Assembly: GCA_029844215.1 (NCBI GenBank)
Contig: CM056721.1
Span: 57,763,815 to 57,827,814, forward strand
DNA from: Przewalskia tangutica
Lineage: Eukaryota; Streptophyta; Magnoliopsida; Solanales; Solanaceae
Reading direction: 5' to 3'
Length of the DNA: 64,000 nt
The notes under the pieces are model-generated. The model was not told the DNA's origin. It ran no database searches and worked only from the letters and a program-made list of their open reading frames with translations. Of this stretch, positions 30,972 through 44,405 are shown piece by piece (the first letter of the stretch is position 1; each line of letters starts with the position of its first letter). The position numbers were made by a program, and so were the translations under genes.

Positions 30972-33900
30972 TGTCACGACCCGAAACTGGGCCCGTGACT
31001 GGTGCCTTACCCCGGGCACCCTAGTGACACAACATCAGAGTAATCAGCGGAACATAAAACACATACGTGAAACAAATGAAGTACTAAACAGTAATCTGTG
31101 AAAACTTGTCTTTCGGCATATATATAAACAACAACTCTTTCAATCATGAACAGCTTAATCCTTTTTACAAACCCCGCCACAACAAGATTTCATGCACTTC
31201 TAAGAATGATATGACAACAACGACGACAGGCCCCCATACCCCGAATGTAAGCACCACAATAACGAGGACTATACGAAGATAAGCCTCCGGAGAAACGGAG
31301 CTTCCCAACAGCTGAACTGTGACCCTAAGAGCGAGGATCAACAACTGGTGTACCTTTACCTGCGGCATGAACGCAGCCCAAGGAGGTCGATAACAAAAAT
31401 GTGCATGTGAAATCAAAATATCAGAAATGAAATCATAGTAGTCTATAAAAGCGGGAGACATGTATGATAACAAAACTACGCTCACAATAAACAAGCGAAT
31501 ATATCAAGTCGTGACTCACGCCCTCAAGTCATCACTCAAATATAACAATGGGTCTCACGCCCACAACATCAATCAGGCCCGTGGAATACCTTCCTCACTG
31601 CCGTCAGTTTATGATATAAAAGAACCAAGAAACACACCTGAACACCAGGTCCCACCTTTGGCATAATAACACCGTACAGGGTAAGTACGAAGGCATAGCC
31701 GACTACTAACACCTACGCATCAACAAGGTCATGAATCAGATTATAAGATCTGTCTGCACCGTCACATGATCAAAGCCGCCACTTGCCCGGTATCTAATGT
31801 CGCGTCTAGCCCTCGAACTTTCCGCACTCGCATAGGCCAATCTCATCGCCCGCATGAGGTATTCCCGCATCGAGGTAGCTACTCCCGCATCGCCCCGACT
31901 TCGCACCGCATGGCCACATGGACCGCATGCCCATAAAGGACGACACTAACCGGAACTCTCGTAGCTCCGCATAGCCCTCAGGACTGCGTGAGGTATTCTC
32001 GAATCATAGGGTCATCGACCGCCGAAGTCTACCTCCCGTCGGAGGGCCTTAACCCGGAATCATCTCAAGAGATGAGTGATGTAAAATACTAACACAACAA
32101 CTTATCGTTAAGCAATATAAGCACAACAAAGGAAACCCCTTTACACAACATCACAAGATACTAACACACGTAGCATCCTAGCATGTTTACTTATCAATCA
32201 ACAAGAAAGTATTACCAGGCTATCACAAACCAACACAATCAAGTTATACACACAAGGTACTTCATACATTAACTCTTTAAAAGATACGTTACTTTCACAA
32301 TGTCACACAATACACTTATTATAAAAATAGAGTGACTATCCTTTTAAAGTAAATCAATTACTTCTCTTTGTAAAATCAAGTAGCAACATTCTTTTCCAAT
32401 GATCAAGTTTGCCTAATTTCCAATGTTCAAGTTTCTCATTTTAGAAAGGTTTCGTAGTTCATAGTATTAATCACTTAAGACTATCATTCTCTTTTAAACC
32501 ATCTGAGAAACATAAACCTTATATGTGAGTAGGATATTCTTGTTTATAAAAATCTTATTACAAAGACCGTGATCTAGGAAATATCATTTTGTCTCATCTT
32601 AGCTTCTATGCAGATGGAGGTTTCTCTTGGTTTTATTAATACTTAATTAGTCAAAACATTTCCTTTTATTAACGCTGCGATGGTTTGTCGATACACATTC
32701 TGATTCAAATCAAGAAACATTCTTAAGCCGTTATACCTAACTTCCCATAAAGCTAGTATAACTCTTAAGTTTTTCAAAAACCAAGTATTACTCCTTCTTT
32801 CAAAATTATTCAAAAATCTTTTGAAATACTTCAAGTTCTTTATTAACACATAACAAGCCAGTTATAGTTCAAACCAGTTACCTTAAAAAACCACATGTAT
32901 TTTCTTACCAACATAAAGCTGTTATAACCAACTTCCCATAAGGCCGTTATAACACTTTATGTTTTACACCAATCAAATACATTTAGCACATGTACGTCTA
33001 CCGTACTACATAGTTCACACATATCATGCTAGAAGAGATAGGAAGAGGTTCACATACCTCGCGACGAGTATCGACTAATTAGCAAAACGCTCAAGTACTT
33101 CAAACCGCTTACTCCTTAGCCGAGATCGCGCCATACGTAGTACTTCAACCTATAAGGCCACAAGGCGCTTATTAACATTTAGATCCCTTCAGAGAACATT
33201 CTACGTAAAATTCGGCGACTCCCCCGCAACAAACAGAATCTCCTCCTCTATCTGGGCCGCTATCAAGCCAACCGGGGTTTATACATCTAACCTGACGTGC
33301 ACAATTCTACCTCACGTAAAAGCTACACAAGTCTATCTGTATACTCCTATGTAAAAACGATTCGATTTCTTCTTTCAAAAGGTTTCTTATTATTCGGGCT
33401 TAAGTCAAAAGACATTGCACGACAACAACGTTCAGTTCTACATATAGTATACTTCAACTATAGTCTAACAATCATGTAATTTCCAATTACAATAGAGGAC
33501 AAGATATTTACCTCGATAAGCCCATAATTATCCAAGTATAAAGTCGATCCTGGCAATCGTTTAGCTCCAACTCCGAGCGCTCAACCCGCTCTAAACCACC
33601 CTTAGAAGTTCTAACCAACTTCTACACAATACTCCAACGGACTATGGAGATTTTCCTAGGGTTTGGTTTTGTGACCGACGGAAGTATAATAGTATTTCGG
33701 GCTTTTCATATAGGTATAACCTTATAATACTACACGGTATACGGCTAAGGTAATTTGGGCATTATAACAATACTTTTCTGAGTATTTCTACCCCACAGGG
33801 GTATTATACAAGCAACTAGGCTAGTGGGTACCCCACGCCACACTACTAGGAGGTGGGAGAGGGCTCTCGCCAAGGGGCCTTTCAAAGGGGGAGAGGGCTC

Positions 33901-34405
33901 TGACGAGAGTCAACAAGAGGGGAGAGGGAGGGATTTTAACACTTAGAAGATTTGTGGAAAGGATGAAGAATTCATCAAAGGGAGAGGGGTATTTATAGCA
34001 CAAGCCAAGGCCAACCAATGGCCAAGATCTTGCCAAGTGCATAGCAAGTGTAGGGCCAAGATCTTGCCAAGTGCACCTTATCCATCTAACACAAAAATAT
34101 CCTACCAACCCTTGACCAAACAAGGCCAACTTTCGGCCACCTTTACCGCCCCCCACTCCACCAATGAGAGGGTGCCAAGTGGCGCCCTCTTGTTGGTCCA
34201 AAATGTTTCGTCTCTCGGAAAAATCCGCAAAAATTAAAAAAGACATAGCCGGAATTTTCCCTACGAAAGCTGTGAAAACGTTTCGTCGAAAAACGACTCT
34301 AATCGGGTGTTGTGAACAAAGTGAAAATCGTCCAAGCCTTACTCTTAAGTTCAAATTTTCTACGTACGTCCTTACGTACACACTCTGGAAATACGGGGTA
34401 TAACA
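30972..34405 (-). repeat. C 5' LTR
   Basis: Partner of 24951-28368. TATA box reversed at 33990-33997, minisatellite at about 31800-32050. Local differences from its partner sit mainly at AGCTGC, CCAGG and similar words. Confidence 0.9.
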
Positions 34406-34529
34406 CTCAAAGTCGTCACTTAAATATAACTATGGGTCTCACGCCCACAACATCAATCATGCCCGTGGAATACCTTCCTCACTACCGGCAGTCTATGATA
34501 TAATAACACCATGAAGTACACATGAACAC

Positions 34530-35150
34530 CAGGTCCCACCTGTGTCATAAAAACCGTACGGGGCAAGTACGAAGGCATAGCTACCAGATCCAACCTGCAT
34601 CGTCAACTAACCGGGGCAAGTACGAAAGCCAGCTACCAGAACCTACCGTACCAACAATACTAAACAACCATATCACGAAGCTGACACGTGGCAAGTGCGA
34701 TAGCCTCTACCAGATCCTCCCCGCCACGTGACGGGGGCAAGTAACCAGGCTAACCACCAGATCACAACCGTAAGTCACGAAGCTTCATCCAAACACTGAC
34801 TCGCGAAGCTGACACGTGGCAAGTGCGATAGCCTCTACCAGATCCTCCCTGCGCCACGTAGCTGACGGGGGCAAGTAACCAGGCTAACCACCAGATCACA
34901 ACCGTAAGTCACGATACTTCGCCGCGAAGCTGACACGTGGCAAATGCGATAACCTCTACCAGATCCACCTGCGTCACGTAGCTGACGGGGGCAAGTAACC
35001 AGGCTAACCACCAGATCACAACCGTAAGTCACGAAGCTTCGCCACAAAACTGAACGGGGCAAGTACGAAGGCTAACTACCAGAACCAAAGCCGAATCAAC
35101 CATGACCGGGGAAAGTACGAGAGCCAACTACCAGATACCAAAGCCGAATC
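34530..35150 (-). repeat. LTR minisatellite, ~110-base units (D 3')
   Basis: Tandem copies of a unit with 'gctgacacgtggcaagtgcg', 'ctctaccagatcc', 'gggggcaagtaaccaggc' and 'cacaaccgtaagtcacgaag'. Each long unit pairs ACGTGGC with GCCACGT about 40 bases later. Shorter 'ggggcaagtacga' units flank it. The sister array is at 57770-58390. Confidence 0.8.
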
Positions 35151-35735
35151 AGTAAAACCTCATGGAGAGCTAGTCCATGGAACAACAATCCTAATGGAAC
35201 CATACCCGTGGGCCACCCAACGGGTCAGTAGGTCCAAGGATATAATAAGATAATCGGCCCTCAATCGAGAGACTCGGTAGCACAGAATCAAAACACTTGC
35301 ACAACAAAGGCTAGAACAACAAGCATAGGCAAGTTCAACGTACTCATAGACTTTTATTTTATTACAACAAATTCGTATTTTAACCCCAAGGTACTACGCA
35401 TTTTAACACTTTAAAAGATCCATTTCTTTCACAAAAAGTCACACGATACTCGTAGTATCAAAATAGAGTAACTATCTTTTTTAAGTAAACCAAAACAATT
35501 TCCATACCTTCTTTTGAAATAAACCAATTTAAGAGAAAACCATGCCTTCTTTTTAAATTATTTTAAGACAAAAACCCTGCCTTCCTTTTTAAACTATTTT
35601 AAGACAAAAACATGCCTTTCTTTTAAACCAAAACACTTTAGTTCCTCAAATCTCCTTTCTTTTAGAAATCAAGTTCCTTACTTTGAAATTTAAGAAAAAT
35701 CAATACTTGTTATTAATGATCTTATTAAAGCAGCC

Positions 35736-35740
35736 ATGAT
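35736..35740. repeat. TSD ATGAT of solo LTR (left copy)
   Basis: ATGAT before the solo LTR and again at 38302-38306. D's other LTR has the single uninterrupted copy in 'gccatgatctagg' near 58958-58970. Confidence 0.95.
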
Positions 35741-38301
35741 TGTTATACCCCGTAGTTCCAGAGTATGTATGTGAGGATGTACGTACAATTGTATAAGCCC
35801 TAAATAGGTTAAGGATGAAATTGTGAACTTTCAACGGAAAAGATTCCGAAACTTGTGAAGGAAATTTTACGTTTTTAATATTTTAACCGATTACGGATTT
35901 TTCCGAGAGATGAAATATTTTGGACCAATAGGAGGGCGACATGGGTCACCCTTAGGTGGCATGTTTGGACGAAAATTGTGGCCAAGTCAAGAAGTCAAGT
36001 CTTGGAAGATATTTTGTGGGCAAGTGGGAAAGGTGCCTTGGACGTTTTTTTAGGTGCAAGTGGCTAGCCACATGGCTCATTTTTGTGGTGGACATATGTC
36101 CCAAAGTTGTGGTGGACATATGTCCCAATGTTGTGGTGGACACTTGGTGGAAGACTTCACTCACACAAGCAACCAAATCTTCACCCTCCACTTGCTTGAA
36201 TCTTGACCCTTGATTGTCCTATAAATACCCCCCTTAAGTGCAAGACTTCTTCATCCACTAAACAATTTCCAAGTCTCAAAATCCCTCCCCCTTTGTAGTA
36301 AAGTCTCGTCCAAAAACTCCCTCCCCCTTTCTAGTTGCTTTCGTCCGAATCACCCCCCTCCCCTTTGGTAGAAAAATTGTCTTCAAGTATTGTTACTATT
36401 CCAAAATACCTTAGCCTAAATCCCTTGTAGTATTCCCAAGTTACCTCTATACTAAAATCCCGGAAATACTATTTTATTTCCTTTAGTCACAAAACGAAAC
36501 CCTAGGAAAATCTTCATAGTTGGTTGAAGTATTAAGTAGAAGTTGTTTAGAAACTTCTAAGGGTTTCTTGGAACGAATTAGAGCGTACAGAATAGGAGCT
36601 AAACGTTGCTCAGGATCGACATATAATCTTGGATAATTTTGGGCTTATCGAGGTAATAATCTTTGTCCTTCTATTGTAATTGGAGATTACATATTGTTGT
36701 AGTTTAGAATTAATTATAAGATATATAGAAGGATGGTATAAAAGAAGAGAATTGAATCAGACTTACATAGGATTTGTATTTACATGACTTGTGTAGTTTG
36801 ACGGGTAGGGAAATGCTGCCCAATTTTCCGTAGAATAGAGAACCTTCTACTTAGAATATTCTACGAAGTAGTCTAGACGTTGATAGACGTATTTGACTAT
36901 TATAGGTTGATACTCTGCGCGCGACATATTCGACTTGGCAGGTGGATTTAGCCGAGGAGGTATGTGATCCTTCCTATACTCTTGAGCATGATATTTGTGA
37001 AATATATATATAGTACGGTAGACGTACGTGTGTTAACTAAATTTGGTTTTACTTTGATGTCTTTTGACTTGAGTTTTAAATAATAAGAATCTTGAAGTAT
37101 TTCAAAAGAGTTATGAATCATTTTTGAAAGAAAAGAAATACTTGGTTTTAAAAGCTTAAGTGTTATACTAGCTTTATGGGAAGTTAGGTATAACGACTTA
37201 AGAAAGATAAAAGGAACGGTTTACTTATTTGCTTATGAAAGCCTTGTAATGATTTCTAGAAAGTGTGGTAAGTTGGTTTGATAAGTAAACATGTTATGAT
37301 GCTACGTGTGTTAGTGTCTTGTGATGTTTGTGTAAGGGGGTTATTCTTGTTGTGCTTATGTTGTTAAACGATAAGCCCGTTGTACTGGTATTATATCACA
37401 TACCCCCCTGACTTGTTATGATGCCGAGGATTTGCCACCCTCGATGCGAGGAATACCTCATGCGGGTCCATGCGACCTATGCGAGTCGCGGAGTTCCATG
37501 ATTGATCACTCCGGGTGTGTTACGCCGATGCGAGGAATACCTCATGCGGTCCAGGTGACTATGCGGACTTCGGGGGTCCAGGATGATGCCGCGGGTTAGC
37601 TACCCCCGATGCGAGGAATACCTCATGCGGGCCTATGTGGCCTATGCGGACTGCGGGAGTTCCAGGATTAGGCTCGCATAATGATACTATGGGCGAATGG
37701 CCTTGCTTCGATCATTAGCGGCCTAGAAAAGACCAGTTATGTTATATCTATTTTGCTCTTGGTTATGCTGTGGCACTATGTGCGGTTACATTGGTTGTTT
37801 CGTACGTATTTGTAAAATTGGTTTTAAAATGATATGATTTCATTTAAGTACTTTACAGTTTCACATACTTGGTACCTGTTGTACTGACCTCCTTCGGGGG
37901 GCTGCGTTCATGCCGCAGGTAGAGGTACTCCTGTTGTTGATCCCCGCTCCTAGGATCACCGTTTCTGCTTTTGGGAAAGCCCCGTTTCTCCGGAGGCTTA
38001 TCGTTTGGGTATGATCTCCCTGTCATTTGTAGCTTTATGTACATTCAGGGTATGGCGGGGCCCTGTCCCGCCATAGTTGTTTACATTCCTAGAGGTCTGT
38101 AGTCCTGTTGTAAGTTGGGATGTAACTGTTCACTCTTGATGTATATATACATGCCGAAAGGCAATCTTTTCTTGGATAAACTGTGTCTCATTTTACGTAT
38201 GTTTCATGTCTTGTTTTTATATTCCGCTGGTTACTCTGATGTATGTCTACTTGGGTGCCCGGGTAAGGCACCAGTCACGGGCCCGGGATCGGGTCGTGAC
38301 A
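35741..38301 (+). mobile_element. Solo LTR of the A/H subfamily
   Basis: A single 2561-bp LTR, TGTTATACC to GGGTCGTGACA, with no primer site or internal sequence on either side. An exact ATGAT duplication flanks it. This is the expected product of recombination between the two LTRs of one full element. TATA box at 36220-36227, minisatellite about 37417-37680, and intact paired hairpins near 37889-37919. Confidence 0.95.
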
Positions 38302-40082
38302 ATGATCTAGGAAATGTAATACAATTTTGTCTTATCTTAGCTTCTATGCAAATGGAGGTTTCTACTGGTTTTAATATAATTAATTATTAGTCAATACATT
38401 TTCCTTTATTAACGCTGCAGTGGTTTGTTCGATACTTTTTCTCATTTTCGAAATCAATATAACTATTTCCTTTTTAAAACCCAATTACCCATTCTCATAA
38501 AAGCGGTTTCACAACTTTTTAACACAAACCAAGTCCTTACTAATTCACATCAAGTCATTTATAAGTTAAGTCTCTTATCTTTTTAAAAACCACAAACCAT
38601 TTCTTTACCTACATAAAGTTGTTATAACAAACTTCCCATAAAGCCGTTATAACACTTTATGTTTTAAACCAACCAAATTCATTTAGCACACGTACGTCTA
38701 CCGTACTACATAGTTCACACAATCATGCTAGAAAAGATAGGAAGAGGTTCACATACCTCGCGACGATTATCGACAAAAAGCAAAAAGCTCCAAAGTACTG
38801 TAACCCTGCAAGTCTTTTCCACCCTTCAAGTAGAATACGCTACTCGCAATACTTCCACCTAAAAAGGCCACAAAACGTCTATCAACTTCTTGATCTCTTT
38901 GTAGAACAATTCCAAGTACAAGGTTCCTTATTATACGGAAATTTCCCAACCACATAAATCTCCTCCTATCAAGGCCCGCTACCAAGCCAACAACTCCAGG
39001 GGGTTACACGTCTAACCCGCCGTGTACAATTCTACTCCACAATAATACTACAAGTCTCATCAGAATACACCAATGTAAATACATCAATTCTTTATAATCA
39101 TCCTTCCAATATATCGTATACTCAATTCTAAACTACTACAATATGTAATATCCAATTACAATAGAGGGACATAGATCATTACCTCGATAAGCCCAAAATT
39201 ATCCAAGATAATAAGTCGATCCTGAGCAACGTTTAGCTCCAAATACTTACGCTCCAACCCGCTCCAAGCAACCCTTAGAAGTTTCTAAACAACTTCTCTT
39301 AACACTTCATCTAAGCTATGAAGATTTTTCTAGGGCTTCGTTTTGCGACTAAAGGAATAAAGTAGTATTTCCGGGCTCTTAATGTTGAAATAACTTTGGA
39401 ATACTACTAGGGATACTAGGCTAGGGTATTTGGGATAACAACAACACTTGAAGGATTTTTCTACACAAAGGGGGGTGTTGGACGAGAACAACACAAGGAG
39501 GGAGGGAGAATTTTGCCTTTGAAACTCTTAAGTGTGGATGAATAAAGTCTTGAAACAAGGGGGTATTTATAGAGAAACCAAGGGCTATGATTAATGCAAG
39601 TGTAAGGTGAGGATGGGGTACATGTGTGTGGGTAGTTTGCCAACCATTTGGCCACCACAAAAATGGGACAAGTGGCTTGCCACTTGTCCCCCAATAAAAC
39701 GTCCAAGCCATGTGGTCCCCCTAATTTTCGGCCACATGGCCACATGGGGGTGACACGTGTCGCCCCCTACTCGTCCAAAATATTTCATCTTCCGAAAATA
39801 TCCGTAATGCCAAAAATCCGAAAATAAAGTGGGCCCCACAAACCGTAAATTTTCCCCGTGGGCCCCACGTGACCAATTCCGGAAATAAAATTCCATAATT
39901 CTCAAATATTCCAAAAAGTCCGAATACCAAATCTGGGAATCCAATTCCCTTTAACGAACATTTTTCCTTCTCAAAATTCGGAAACTTTTCCGTCGAAAAA
40001 TCACATCTTTCTTCCTTTCCACTTTATCGTATTCTCGTACGTACGTCCTCATATACATACTCTGGAACTACGGGGTGTAACA
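38302..40082 (-). repeat. D 3' LTR, segment 3
   Basis: D's LTR resumes after the solo LTR and ends GGGGTGTAACA at 40082 next to the polypurine tract. TATA box reversed at 39564-39571. Nearly identical to 58966-60762. Confidence 0.88.
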
Positions 40083-40459
40083 TTCTTCCCCCCTTAGAAA
40101 CATTCGTCCCGAATGTTCCTTCTAAGTCTCCAAAACATACCTGCGCCGGTATAGTCTTCACTACTATACTTACCAAACCAATCATGCCACCAATGGCCAT
40201 AGTATAACATACGCGCAAAACTCAATCCAAGCCAACGAGGAATCACCTCTAACGTGTATAACAACACAAAAACTTCCACCCATGGTCCAAAGGATACTTT
40301 ATTCCCATCTTCACTTATAAAAGGACACTTCCATCTTCTTAACACATCTTAGCCTCTTTTCTTACTCGTCGTACCTTCCTCGTACACTCGAACTCTTTCT
40401 ACTATACGTACCACGTTTCTGTCATTGCTTCAGTTTTCCAAAAACTCGGGGTTATTATC
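40083..40459 (-). other. D polypurine tract, hairpin and non-coding sequence
   Basis: Minus-strand purine tract 40083-40095 and pre-PPT hairpin 40099-40117. The rest is the conserved pre-PPT stretch, also found at the start of element I (63287-63640). No frame. Confidence 0.78.
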
Positions 40460-40990
40460 TCTAACTTGGTCATCATTAACTGGGAACACTCTGGATGGAT
40501 CTCCGATACTCTTCCGAAACATAGCAACATGGGAGACCGGACGTACTGTCTCCTAAGTCGGACGACAGTGCTAACTTATAGGCAACCTGGCCTATTCTAC
40601 AACGATCTGAAAATGCCCAAAGTACCTCGGGCTAAGTTTCCCCTGCTTTCCAAATCTCGTCACACCCTTCCGGGGTGGTACCTTCAAGAAGACCCACCGT
40701 CAACCTGAACTCCAAGTGTCGACGCCGATTATCCGCACTAATAACCTCTTCTGGATAAGTTTCACCGTATCCATATCCTGCTGAATCAAGTATGGACCAA
40801 CTATCTGAACCTTACCAATATCGAACCAATCGACCGGCAACCTACACCTCCGCCCATACAAGGCTTCATAGGGCGCCACCCGAATACTGAAATGGTAGCT
40901 CTTATAACACTCCCTCAACAGGAGGCAACACTCCTCACAACTACCCCTGAAATCAACACACCAGCCCGAGGGTGAATGCAATACGGAGAC
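40460..40990 (-). pseudogene. pol: D integrase remnant
   Basis: A 93-codon minus-strand frame (40981-40700) reads VDFRGSCEECCLLLRE, then SYHFSIRVAPYEALYGRRCRLPVDWFDIGKVQIVG and DTVKLIQKRL, the C-terminal half of a Ty3/gypsy integrase core. Weaker GPY-region pieces continue to about 40460. No DD35E set is complete and no chromodomain is seen. The same remnant is in C and F. Confidence 0.8.
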
Positions 40991-41250
40991 TCACCTGAAT
41001 ATATTCCACGTATACAATGTACTCCGACAAAGATTAACCGTAAAATCTTTTACTCAAGACAGCCTTACATCTAAGGTCTCAATTGTTATAAATTCTAAGG
41101 TCTCCATGGTTATCTGAATTCTATGACTCAAAATTCTCTCGTCCCCAGACTTACCCTTTTCAACTACCCATGTTTTCTAATCCACACCTAACACAATGCT
41201 ATCCGTACATAGCACTCCACATGTATCTACCATAACGACCTAAACAAGTC
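40991..41250 (-). other. D non-coding sequence downstream of gag
   Basis: Matches the opening of the block in G (22524-22740): 'ccacgtatac', 'actccgacaaag', 'tcaagac'. No coding or structural feature stands out. Confidence 0.5.
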
Positions 41251-42070
41251 TCTTAAGGGCTGAAGATATCTCTGTAACTACTGCCTCACTTTCCCTTTGT
41301 CGCTCTAATCATAATCCTGCCCTGCAGGGCGCCTAGCTATATAAGGCGATGAACCAGCCACCGATCCCGAAGGCTGAGTCTCTACATCTGTGCTACCTCT
41401 GGTCGGACAAACTCTCACCAAATGGCCCTGTTGGCCGTAAGCATACAAGTTGTCGAAGCAGTACGACACTCCCCATAATGGAGTCTATTACAACGGCCAT
41501 AACGAGGTAGGGGTGACCTCATCTGACTAACACCCCCTTCTCCCGAACAACTGAACCCATGAATCGACCTTGAGGCTGAGTCATCCCTCTTGTATCCCTC
41601 ATACTTGGACATCCTCCCATCACATGGACCTGACGGCCGCAAGTATATCAATCTCCAAAACTAGCACGACACCCTGAGGATCATCATCAGCTCTCTATCC
41701 ATAGAACTCTGGCGAACTGCAACTCAAGAAATCCCGAAGTCTCAGACTATCGGATCTAGGGTGAATCATTGGTACTGCTGGAACCAACGGCTCCCGTCCG
41801 TCCTCATTCCCAGCCACCAGCCTAGCTAGTAACTGGGCCATCTCCTTGAACTCATATCCTCGGCTCCTGGCCGTGGAACTGGAGGCTCAGGTATCGTGGC
41901 CTCAGTAGAAACTGATGCCGCTCTAAACTCTACTGGGGCTAGCGGCGTCATAAAACTCATCGTCTGAAGTACTATCTCAGGTAATGACCAGGCCTGTGCC
42001 CTCGTAACCCTCTGTGTTCTACTCGTAGCTCCCTCTGCTGCCTTGCCCTTCTGGGCTCTGGTTGCCTTGT
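41251..42070 (-). pseudogene. gag: D gag remnant, main part
   Basis: Minus strand: N-terminal residues ATRAQKGKAAEGATSRTQRVTRAQA (near 42066-41990), then core text HPRSDSLRLRDFLSCSSPEFYG near 41690-41760, which the F/G/C gags lack. Zinc-knuckle pieces lie at about 41420-41650. Element E splits the gene at 42070; the first codons lie at 56872-56887, where ATG reads ACG. Frameshifts occur throughout. Confidence 0.78.
42066..42070. repeat. Degenerate TSD of element E (left copy)
   Basis: CTTGT before E and CTGCG after it (56872-56876). The uninterrupted gag in G reads GCCTTGCGGCG, so both are plausible decayed copies of CTTGC. Confidence 0.5.
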
Positions 42071-43889
42071 TGTTATACCCCGTATTTCCTGAGTATGTAC
42101 GTGAGGACGTACGTACAAAAGTTTAAGCCTTAAAGTAGGCATTAGAGACGAAATTTTGTGCACAACTAGCGAAAAGAATCGTTTTCCGACGAAACGTTTT
42201 CCAAAACTTGCGAAGGGAAAATTACGGCTATGTCATTTATAATTTTTGCGGATTTTTCCGAGAGATGAAATATTTTGGACCAACGGGAGGGTGACATGTG
42301 TCACCCTCAAAGTGGACGAAACTTGGGCGTTTTTGGCCTTGTTTTTGGTCAAGGGTTAGGTAGGATATTTTGGTGGTAGATGGATAAGGTACACTTGCCC
42401 AAATCCTCACCCTACACTTGCCCACCACTTGTCTTGATCTTGGCCCTTGAATGTCCTATAAATACCCCTCTAATGCAAGACCATTTCTTCATCCACACTT
42501 GTAAAAATCCAAGGCAAAATCCCTCTCCCTCCTTCTTAAGCTCTCGTCCTACCTTCCCCCTCCCCCTTTGTGAGGCCTTGGCCGAGAGTACCCCCCCCCC
42601 TCTTGAGTGTTGTCTCGTATAAATACCACCCCCTTGGTAGAAAAGTATTCTCCAAGTATTGTTACTATTCCCAAATACTTTAGCCCAAATACCTTGTAGT
42701 ACTTTCCAAAGTTACCTCTATACGTAGAGCCCGGAAATACTACTATATTCCCTTAAGTCACAAAAATGAAACCCTAAGAAAATCTTCATAGCGGGTTGAA
42801 GTATTAAGAAGAAGTTGCGTAGAACTTCTAAGGTTTGTTTGGTGCGGGTTGGAGCGCCCAGAGTAGGAGCTAAATGTTGCTCAGGATCGACATTTAACTT
42901 GGATAATTTTGGGCTTATCGAGGTTGAAGTACTGCAAGTAGCGTATTCTACTCGATGGGTGGAAAGGGCTAGCCGGATTACAGTACTTTGGAGCTATTTG
43001 CTTATAGTCGATAATCGTCGCGAGGTATGTGATTCTTCCTATAATCTTGAGCATGATATTTTAAAAGTATATATATATATATAGTACGGTAGACGTACGT
43101 GTGTTAACTGAACGTAGTTTTACGGCAATGTCTTTTGACTTAAGCCTGAATAATAAGAATCTTGAAGTATTTCAAAATAATTAAGAAACCTTTTTGAAAG
43201 AAGAGTAACACTTGATTTTAAAAGCTTAAGAGTTATACTAGCTTTATGGGAAGTTAGGTATAACGACTTAAGAGAGATAAAAAGAATGGGTTATTGATTT
43301 TAGAAGTTAAGAGACTTGATCTTAAAAGATAAGAGACTTGACTTAATTGATTTAATATGAATTTTGTTAAAAAACGTGAAACCTCATTCGTGAGTAATGA
43401 GTACTTGGTTTGTAAAAGGAATAATGTTTTACTGATTTCGGAAATGAGAATAAGTATCGAACAAACCACAGCAGCGTTAATAAAGGGAAATGTATTGACA
43501 AATAAAGTATTATTAAAACCAGTAGAAACCTCCATCTGCATAGAAGCTAAGATGAGACAAAATGATATTACATTTCCTAGATCATGGCTGCTTTAAATAA
43601 GATTGTTATGAACAAGAATAACCTACTCACACATAAGGCATATATTACTCACCTATTTTTAAAAAGAGAATTATGTTATTAAATGATTAAGACTATGAAC
43701 TATGAAACCTTTCGAAAATAAGAAACGTGAATATTTGAAATTAGGCAAACTTGAACTTTTATAAAAGAATGTTGTTACTTGACTTTAAGAAGGCAAGTGT
43801 GTTGGTTTAAAAAGGAGGGCATAATATTGCCTTAGTTGTTTTAAAAGGAAAACATGGTATTATCTTAATCTATCTTAAAAGAGCATTTA

Positions 43890-44405
43890 GATGTTAGGGC
43901 CACACGACACCGCGTTCATGGGATGAACCGGGAATGTATTTCACCTGATTTGATACCGAGTCCATGAGATGGACCGGGAATGTACTTCATGCGACACCGC
44001 GTTCATGGGATGAACCGGGAATGTATTCCATCCGATTCATATCGAGTCCCATGAGATGGGCCGAGACATGTGCGATTTCTATCGAGTCCCATGAGATGGG
44101 CCGAGACATGTGCGATTTCTATCGAGTCCCATGATATGGGCCGAGACATGTGCGATTTCTATCGAGTCCCATGAGATGGGCCGAGACATGTGCGATTTCT
44201 ATCGAGTCCCATGAGATGGGCCGAGACATGTGCGATTTCTATCGAGTCCCATGAGATGGGCCGAGACATGTGCGATTCTATCGAGTCCCATGAGATGGGC
44301 CGAGACATGTATTCCATACGATTCCTATCGAGTCCCATGAGATGGGTCGAGACATGTATTCCACACGATTCCACCTCGAGTCCATGAGATGGGCCGAGAC
44401 ATGTT
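43890..44405 (+). repeat. LTR minisatellite, 40-base units (E)
   Basis: Six head-to-tail units start at 44041, 44081, 44121, 44161, 44201 and 44241; all but the last are 40 bases long. Three longer variants follow to 44405. Each core carries the hairpin CCCAT-GAG-ATGGG. About 150 bases of related longer units ('gttcatgggatgaaccggg') precede them from 43890. Confidence 0.92.

Larger units (their letters stand above)
24951..34405 (-). mobile_element. Element C: complete non-autonomous LTR element
   Basis: A 9455-bp minus-strand element with LTRs of 3418 bp (3', left) and 3434 bp (5', right), an exact CTCAA duplication, a perfect primer site and a polypurine tract. Internal region is 2603 bp, with gag remnant (30769-29998), non-coding block and a decayed integrase stretch. 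Its LTR start (TGTTATACCCCGTATTTCC) puts it in the same subfamily as F and close to E. Confidence 0.92.
34406..35740 (-). repeat. D 3' LTR, segment 2
   Basis: D's LTR resumes after C with the right CTCAA copy and runs to the solo-LTR insertion. It aligns with 57641-58975 of the 5' LTR. It contains the long-unit minisatellite at 34530-35150. Confidence 0.88.

Noticed and set aside
44041..44400. Regular 40-base repeats that could suggest a CRISPR array
   Set aside because: The repeats are head to tail with no unique spacers, in a plant retrotransposon LTR.
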